Positions 31,101 through 34,323 of a stretch of 34,323 nt of DNA are shown here, piece by piece. The stretch is from IMG/VR virus record IMGVR_UViG_3300042922_000221, positions 1-34,323 of that record, one strand, 5' to 3'. A program made the translations under genes and the position numbers. Numbering within the stretch: position 1 is the stretch's first letter; every line of letters begins with the position of its first letter. The notes beneath the pieces were generated by a model. That model worked only from the letters and a program-made list of their open reading frames with translations, made no database searches and was not told the origin of the DNA. This DNA is from a virus.

Positions 31101-31432
31101 AGTACAACTTTAGATATATCCAATATAGAATCACAGCTAATTACGAAGATACAGCCACAAGAGCAACAATAAAATCCCTACTGCAATACTATGATGTCCC
31201 AGATGCCACCTATAGTCAAACATTAAGCATTCCAGCGACAGGAATTAATGTTGATTACGGTGGTATTTTCTATGAGACACCAACACAAATAACCCCTACA
31301 GTTATCAATGGATCAGGCAATGTTTATCCTGATATAACCAATTCAACTGCGAGTGGGCTTCATATTGATTGTTATGACCGTACAGGTACAAAGGTTGCTG
31401 GTACGGTTCTTTTAGTTTGCAAAGGATATTGA
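28178..31432 (+). CDS. Tail tip attachment protein J-like (1084 aa), ATC start
   Basis: Central fibre of the tail tip. The N terminus has a hydrophobic, Gly-rich stretch (KKIASLIGFGLGFANPAM...GLGTAVWSGGIYGASLFG) like lambda gpI, then the hub region with AMIPIIYGTRKWGG. Later: NPAMCLRDYILSKRYGLGRW, NLILADKTNHIDNLETIMATFGGFL, ETPNRYIITFYDPNNNW, typical of J. FN3-like repeats follow (about 640-830), then a TYG-rich C terminus. Start: GGAGG (28166-28170) is 7 nt before ATC 28178. The in-frame TAG at 28160 and absence of ATG/GTG/TTG before 28247 exclude other starts with an SD. Starting at ATG 28247 would drop 23 residues and lack an SD. Confidence 0.85.
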   Translation: MSKSTGKKIASLIGFGLGFANPAMFGLGTAVWSGGIYGASLFGNIWSMTHKEKQAAQTYDFDVIQNNRSSEAMIPIIYGTRKWGGYQTWHEASTDKQTLTKDVVMCEGEITRLTELKANDLWIQTETKTTTVNLFTITVSDDVEWVKIQKSDPGICSIQIKYYSLTYWQEVRVPGVGYRSIVTEDIVYALNQAPNKVNPRQHGIIATTLNNVKINEIPYTIINHNTTHTVTQVVTTVTQQGLPGCSVETHNGSPWQAPPSNYNTVGGYKNCAWLRATLKSSDKLQGSDPTITAVIQGMKVYDTRTGAKAYSENPAMCLRDYILSKRYGLGRWVTSDMLDEDSFKECADQCDGEVHFYTPTTLATYDAVQNKITDLQRQLTLNPGWSSKTVDAVNDEITALQKSLITIQSQPVSQTIAITPRYSCNLILADKTNHIDNLETIMATFGGFLVYNGKKISLRMEKQEVVSYAFNDSNICSADGKPDIVWETTSLAETPNRYIITFYDPNNNWTGVKCQVNDVADQKFRGRIIEKEVSLDGVTNQSQALRLGRIFMAKNRLNTRICTFKTGTHAMHLQPGDVISFTHEEVSNMPLRILQMSEEQGKFTIKAQEYNISIYDDRLGSQITTKNYCTIPNAFTDTIPEVTAIALDQDYYIQKDGTAISTITGVCTLPNYPFTRIIHIYSSTNNGTTWNYCSSTTTGEFTLHSILVNQTYYIKAIVENTAGRKSNGFISNPLFITGKDKNPSDVPDFVVAQFGHQFVLQGKIPSDVDFNHIEVRVDGTSWETSKYLATDITSFPTYISNSGIIDGTHVFRAKAVDNGGNYSTNDIEYILNVTDINTYKNIILTRDDVLLGGGTLTGLTVLPNGQFVSSNSITYGDFETYADYPETYGADQTSIGYLSPVIDTFKVGKTNVNFCFDFDFYVDNPTYGTLGDRTYGDYPNDTYGHITEPVDITIEIRLSDDGNTWSVWQTYVSAQYNFRYIQYRITANYEDTATRATIKSLLQYYDVPDATYSQTLSIPATGINVDYGGIFYETPTQITPTVINGSGNVYPDITNSTASGLHIDCYDRTGTKVAGTVLLVCKGY

Positions 31433-31454
31433 CCATTGTGTAAGCGATGGTTTT
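31433..31454 (+). terminator. Weak hairpin between tail tip and fibre genes
   Basis: Five-pair stem (ACCAT/ATGGT, 10-nt loop) followed by TTTTA. Marginal as a terminator. Confidence 0.3.
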
Positions 31455-31475
31455 ACGAAGTAAAGGAGGAATATA

Positions 31476-32855
31476 ATGTCACAAATATTTACTAGTGCAA
31501 TACCAACTACTGAAACCAATGTCAAAGACGATAATATTAATAGTAGAGTCAACGAGAACACACTGCGGTCTAGCTTCAGTGGCACATCGTTTCCAGATAA
31601 TCCAGTTCTAGGACAACCATGTTATCGCGAGGATATGAATGGTAGATTATATAAATGGAATGGGACAACATGGGTTGATGCTGATACTAACTCAGCTACA
31701 CAAAAGGATGTAGCATTATCCGCAGGAAATCTAACGACACTCAAAGATAGGCTTGCAGTATCAATGAATGATGATGGTACACTCAAAGCAAGTCCAACGG
31801 CTGTAATCGATGAATTCAAAGACAATGCTTTAGCTATCACTTACGTGTCCACTAATTCATTTACGACACCTAATGATCTCACTAGTACATTCACACAGTA
31901 TCGCAAGGTAAAGTGTGTACTTAGTGCATCGTATGTAGTCACTAGCGTTACTGCAAGCACCTATGACAGTGGCACTAATAAAACCACAGTTACTCTTAAA
32001 GATTCTGTGATTGATGCTACGATTACTGAGGTTAAATATGGAGTTATACAAGATGGGTTACCAGAGAATGTACTAACGTCTGGTACTAATTCAACCATTG
32101 GGACAGCCAATATAACGACGTTAAATATGTCTGGTGCAATTAACCAAGCTCTTACAACGATGGCTAGTGCATCTACAATGAGCATTGGTGCTGCTCCTGC
32201 AAATTATATTATCGTCACAGGTACAACTACAATAACAGCATTTGACTCAATTACCGCAGGTGCAGTAAGAACGCTTAGATTTAGCGATACTGTAACAGTG
32301 ACCTATAATGCAACTACAATGTTATTACCAGGGGCTACAAATATTGTTGCATATGCTGGTGATGTATTAACCTTCGTTAGCGGTGGTAGTGGAATCTGGC
32401 GCTGTACTGATATTCAAAGATATAAAACGTTCAGAGGAGTAAAAGTTTATAACAATAGCGGTGGTACTCAAAGTATAGCGACTACAGCAACGACGAAAAT
32501 AATATTTAATATTACTGAATTTGATACTGATTCATTTTGGAACCCATCTACAACAAGGATCGAAATCCCAGCAGGGGTATCTTATGTAAAATTAGTTGGT
32601 ATAGTATCGTGGATTGACGCCTATACAACGGAAGGTACGAGGCGTGGAGGATGGCTATATAAAAATGGGTCTTTGTTAGTACCTTCTTCTTGTGCCGCTG
32701 GATCACCAAACTGCCATAATAACGTAAGTAGTGGCGCTGTTCCTGTTACCTCGGGAGACTATTTTGAACTTTACGCGGTTAATGGTGATACTATAGCAAA
32801 GAATATATCTCAAAGCCCAGTTAACACATCGTTAACAATGGAGGTAATCGCATAA
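31476..32855 (+). CDS. Tail fibre / receptor-binding protein (459 aa)
   Basis: The N-terminal part contains a carbohydrate-type insert word (CYREDMNGRLYKWNGTTWVDAD), then a coiled-coil-like section. The middle is Ser/Thr/Ala-rich and beta-stranded (ITTLNMSGAINQALTTMASAS, TMSIGAAPANYIIVTG), like a fibre shaft. The last about 150 residues (FRGVKVYNNSGGTQSIA, IEIPAGVSYVKLVGIVSWID, GDYFELYAVNGDTI) resemble a C1q/TNF-type jelly-roll head. SD AAAGGAGG before ATG 31476. The stop overlaps the following start (TAATG). Placement after J supports the role. Confidence 0.72.
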   Translation: MSQIFTSAIPTTETNVKDDNINSRVNENTLRSSFSGTSFPDNPVLGQPCYREDMNGRLYKWNGTTWVDADTNSATQKDVALSAGNLTTLKDRLAVSMNDDGTLKASPTAVIDEFKDNALAITYVSTNSFTTPNDLTSTFTQYRKVKCVLSASYVVTSVTASTYDSGTNKTTVTLKDSVIDATITEVKYGVIQDGLPENVLTSGTNSTIGTANITTLNMSGAINQALTTMASASTMSIGAAPANYIIVTGTTTITAFDSITAGAVRTLRFSDTVTVTYNATTMLLPGATNIVAYAGDVLTFVSGGSGIWRCTDIQRYKTFRGVKVYNNSGGTQSIATTATTKIIFNITEFDTDSFWNPSTTRIEIPAGVSYVKLVGIVSWIDAYTTEGTRRGGWLYKNGSLLVPSSCAAGSPNCHNNVSSGAVPVTSGDYFELYAVNGDTIAKNISQSPVNTSLTMEVIA

Positions 32856-33208
32856 TGACAACATTAACTTTCACAGGAACTAAATACCAATATCTCCACG
32901 ATATCCTAGTAAAAGCAGGATACCCGCCAACATCAGTGTTCGTTAATGGTACAACCTATACGGTGAACTTTGAAACTCAAGCTATCGCTGATGCAGCAAT
33001 GATTATCGCAGATGCTCAATGTACAGCAATGGATAAACACGTGAGAAAAGCTGCGGTAGATGAGAAATACAACGCTATCTATATTAACCTTGATCGTTCA
33101 TTTGCAGCAGCGAATAGACTTGGAAATCCAACGACTCATCTAGTGGAAAAGAGCGCTGAATTACTGGCAGCACATAAAGCAGAAAAGGTGGCGATTGACA
33201 ATGAATAA
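32855..33208 (+). CDS. Unknown protein after the fibre (117 aa), possible fibre partner
   Basis: Overlaps the fibre stop by one base (TAATG) so is translated with it. N-terminal beta part (LTFTGTKYQYLHDILVKAGY, FVNGTTYTVNFET), C-terminal helix rich in Ala/Lys (EKSAELLAAHKAEKVAI). Small genes here often encode fibre chaperones; that is by analogy only. Overlaps the next gene by 8 nt. Confidence 0.5.
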   Translation: MTTLTFTGTKYQYLHDILVKAGYPPTSVFVNGTTYTVNFETQAIADAAMIIADAQCTAMDKHVRKAAVDEKYNAIYINLDRSFAAANRLGNPTTHLVEKSAELLAAHKAEKVAIDNE

Positions 33209-33326
33209 CTTTGATTTTGCATGTGAATACTGTGGAGCACTGATTGACCAAACGACAGGATTATGTACAAACCCTAATTGCCCAGGAAGTATCAAGTCTC
33301 AAAACACTAACACAACCGAGGGGTAA
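33201..33326 (+). CDS. Zinc-knuckle microprotein (41 aa)
   Basis: Starts at ATG 33201 overlapping the previous gene. CEYCG (residues 7-11) and CTNPNCPG (about 22-29) form a compact C-x2-C / C-x4-C zinc site. No other domain. Too short for ordinary ORF tables. It opens the row of small genes leading to the lysin. Confidence 0.55.
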   Translation: MNNFDFACEYCGALIDQTTGLCTNPNCPGSIKSQNTNTTEG

Positions 33327-33328
33327 CT

Positions 33329-33445
33329 ATGGAATATTCCTTAGCTTTTTTCACCATAGGATTAGCTCTTGGATATCTATTGAAATCATATCAAGAACAA
33401 AGGAAAGCTGAGGTGGAGCAAAGAAAGAAAACTATAGGATTTAGG
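33329..33445 (+). CDS. Single-pass membrane peptide (38 aa)
   Basis: Begins at ATG 33329 after AACCGAGGGGTAACT (weak SD GAGGGG). Residues about 3-18 (YSLAFFTIGLALGYLL) form one hydrophobic segment, followed by a basic, charged tail (KSYQEQRKAEVEQKKENYRI). Terminates at TAG 33443. The layout fits a holin-associated or spanin-like peptide of the lysis module. Confidence 0.5.
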
Positions 33446-33455
33446 GGAGATGTAG

Positions 33456-33704
33456 ATGAGCGATGATGTAACAAATGTATTACTCAAGAAAGTCGATGAG
33501 CTTCAAGAGATATCAATGAAAACAGCAGTGGAAGTTGCAGTGATATCAGCGAAACTCGAAGAACGCGAGAAGCAAGACCATGAAAAACGCATAAGTCAAC
33601 TAGAGCAAGAACGTAATCAAATCGTAGGTGGCAAGGAAGTAATCTTAGGAGCCGTAGGGTTAATCTCTACGGTTCTTTCTATTTTAGCCTACTTTAGACA
33701 TTGA
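33456..33704 (+). CDS. Hemolysin XhlA-type holin-associated protein (82 aa)
   Basis: The first about 55 residues are an amphipathic coiled coil (NVLLKKVDELQEISMKTAVE, EEREKQDHEKRISQLEQERN). The C terminus has a single hydrophobic segment (about 60-79: EVILGAVGLISTVLSILAYF) ending in charged FRH. This is the XhlA plan, which helps the holin to let the lysin out. SD GGGGAGATG before ATG 33456. Confidence 0.72.
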   Translation: MSDDVTNVLLKKVDELQEISMKTAVEVAVISAKLEEREKQDHEKRISQLEQERNQIVGGKEVILGAVGLISTVLSILAYFRH

Positions 33705-33712
33705 GGTGAATA

Positions 33713-33931
33713 ATGAAGACTAAGAATTATATCATATTTTTCATCACTGCAATATTTTTGTCACTCTATGGTGGCATCATGTACAACTATGGATACACTG
33801 CTAAACATACGCCCAACTATATCTATACTAATGATCACCGCAGTATTCTTAAGGCAATGCGTAATAACAATATTGAATTCACTACAGAACAATCCGATGG
33901 CATGTTTAGGGATTTGGGAGGTAAGCGATGA
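33713..33931 (+). CDS. Membrane-anchored small protein of the lysis module (72 aa)
   Basis: N-terminal hydrophobic anchor (about 6-24: YIIFFITAIFLSLYGGIMYNY) followed by a mostly hydrophilic C-terminal part. In a diderm host a short anchored protein here could act as an inner-membrane spanin, but the sequence lacks a long coiled coil, so this is tentative. ATG 33713 has GAGGTGAA. Its stop overlaps the next start. Confidence 0.5.
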   Translation: MKTKNYIIFFITAIFLSLYGGIMYNYGYTAKHTPNYIYTNDHRSILKAMRNNNIEFTTEQSDGMFRDLGGKR

Positions 33932-34098
33932 TGTTTGAAAAAATCAATATCACAGAATTAGCAGTCATTATCTCGCTCGGTGTAGCGTTGGTAATGGCTA
34001 TTTTTTATAACATGGAAAACCTAGCAGGTATTATCGTTGGTGGACTTGCAGGTTACATTGGTGGACGAGTGATACACAAAGGAGGTAATGAAGTTTGA
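33928..34098 (+). CDS. Putative holin (56 aa)
   Basis: Two hydrophobic segments, about 11-29 (LAVIISLGVALVMAIFY) and about 33-50 (ENLAGIIVGGLAGYIGGRV), joined by a short charged turn. This is the class II holin layout, with the start ATG 33928 (ATGA overlap) or ATG 33931 as alternative, and GGGAGG as SD. The last bases contain the SD and TTG start of the amidase, so translation of holin and lysin is coupled. Confidence 0.65.
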   Translation: MMFEKINITELAVIISLGVALVMAIFYNMENLAGIIVGGLAGYIGGRVIHKGGNEV

Positions 34099-34323
34099 GA
34101 AAAATAACATTAGATGAGCTGAGAGAACTTGCAGTAGCATCCAAAGATTACCTGTGGAATAACGCTAATTCAGTCGGTAGAGATGTAATACTTTACCTAC
34201 ACTGGTCAGCAGGTCGCTATGGTCAATTCTATGAGGACTATCACATCAATATTGATGCAGATGGTTCTCTTTTTATTTCCAATGATAATCTAGCAGTCAC
34301 ACTATCGCATACATGGCACCGCA
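34095..34323 (+). CDS. N-acetylmuramoyl-L-alanine amidase endolysin (partial, TTG start)
   Basis: Cleaves the bond between MurNAc and the stem peptide. Starts at TTG 34095 overlapping the holin stop (TTGA), with AGGAGG 34080-34085 as SD. LYLHWSAGRYGQFYEDYHIN carries the first zinc-ligand His (HWSAG) of amidase_2-type enzymes, and TLSHTWHR near the edge is typical for phage amidases. The frame is cut by the window end after 76 codons, so the C-terminal zinc ligands and any cell-wall-binding domain are not visible. Confidence 0.85.
   Translation, partial: MRKITLDELRELAVASKDYLWNNANSVGRDVILYLHWSAGRYGQFYEDYHINIDADGSLFISNDNLAVTLSHTWHR

Noticed and set aside
28247-31432. J-like gene starting at ATG 28247
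   Set aside because: No SD there; the hydrophobic N terminus continues upstream in frame to ATC 28178, which has a full SD.
31476-32855. Diversity-generating retroelement acting on the fibre gene
   Set aside because: No reverse transcriptase or template repeat in the window.
1-34323. CRISPR array, integrase or insertion sequence
   Set aside because: No regularly spaced direct repeats of suitable length, no transposase or recombinase motif seen.

Overview
This window is the late (packaging, head, tail, lysis) half of a siphophage or prophage of an AT-rich Firmicute. Evidence for the host group is the very regular Firmicutes-type Shine-Dalgarno (SD) sequence AGGAGGTGAT, the AT-rich codon use and the gene families present. 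A diderm Firmicute of the Negativicutes (Veillonella-like) is my guess only. No integrase, replication gene or complete lysogeny module lies in the window.

Layout. 1-580: a leftward zinc-ribbon gene divergent from a small HTH regulator. 577-2182: about 1.6 kb without credible genes, rich in CATTGG/TGGTA words, palindromes and a cluster of hairpins. 2244-3107: a free-standing HNH homing nuclease. 3144-5903: small terminase subunit followed by very small, tightly coupled genes, one of which looks like a detached, Walker-B-altered piece of the large terminase ATPase. 5904-6420: a G-rich gene-free stretch and two tRNA genes (Trp-CCA, Thr-UGU). 6434-8433: a small gene, a Bro-N/HNH fusion and a proteasome-like Ntn hydrolase. 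8447-13493: large terminase, portal, protease/scaffold and major capsid protein. 13545-18386: connector and tail-completion genes, a second HNH nuclease, major tail protein, and tail assembly chaperones with a -1 frameshift site. 18399-23171: tape measure protein with an internal tail-lysozyme domain. 23247-25484: a regulatory cassette placed between tail genes, with a ribbon-helix-helix repressor divergent from a P22-type antirepressor. 25590-33208: NlpC/P60 peptidase, lambda M/L/J-like tail-tip genes interrupted by a GIY-YIG nuclease, then receptor-binding fibre. 33201-34323: lysis genes, ending in an amidase cut by the window edge.

How it works together: the rightward genes form one long late transcription unit. 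Intrinsic terminators stand directly before several structural genes (major capsid, major tail, chaperone, NlpC), each followed within about 20-40 nt by an SD and start codon. Transcription must therefore read through them, by antitermination or partial termination. The RHH/antirepressor cassette has its own promoters and terminators and resembles P22 immI.

Most striking: at least five genes (2244, 14856, 15957, 26019, 28178), probably also 10063 and 11387, appear to start at ATA, ATT, ATC or CTG. Each has a strong SD 7-9 nt upstream and no usable ATG/GTG/TTG. Two of them are absent from any ATG/GTG/TTG-based gene call.
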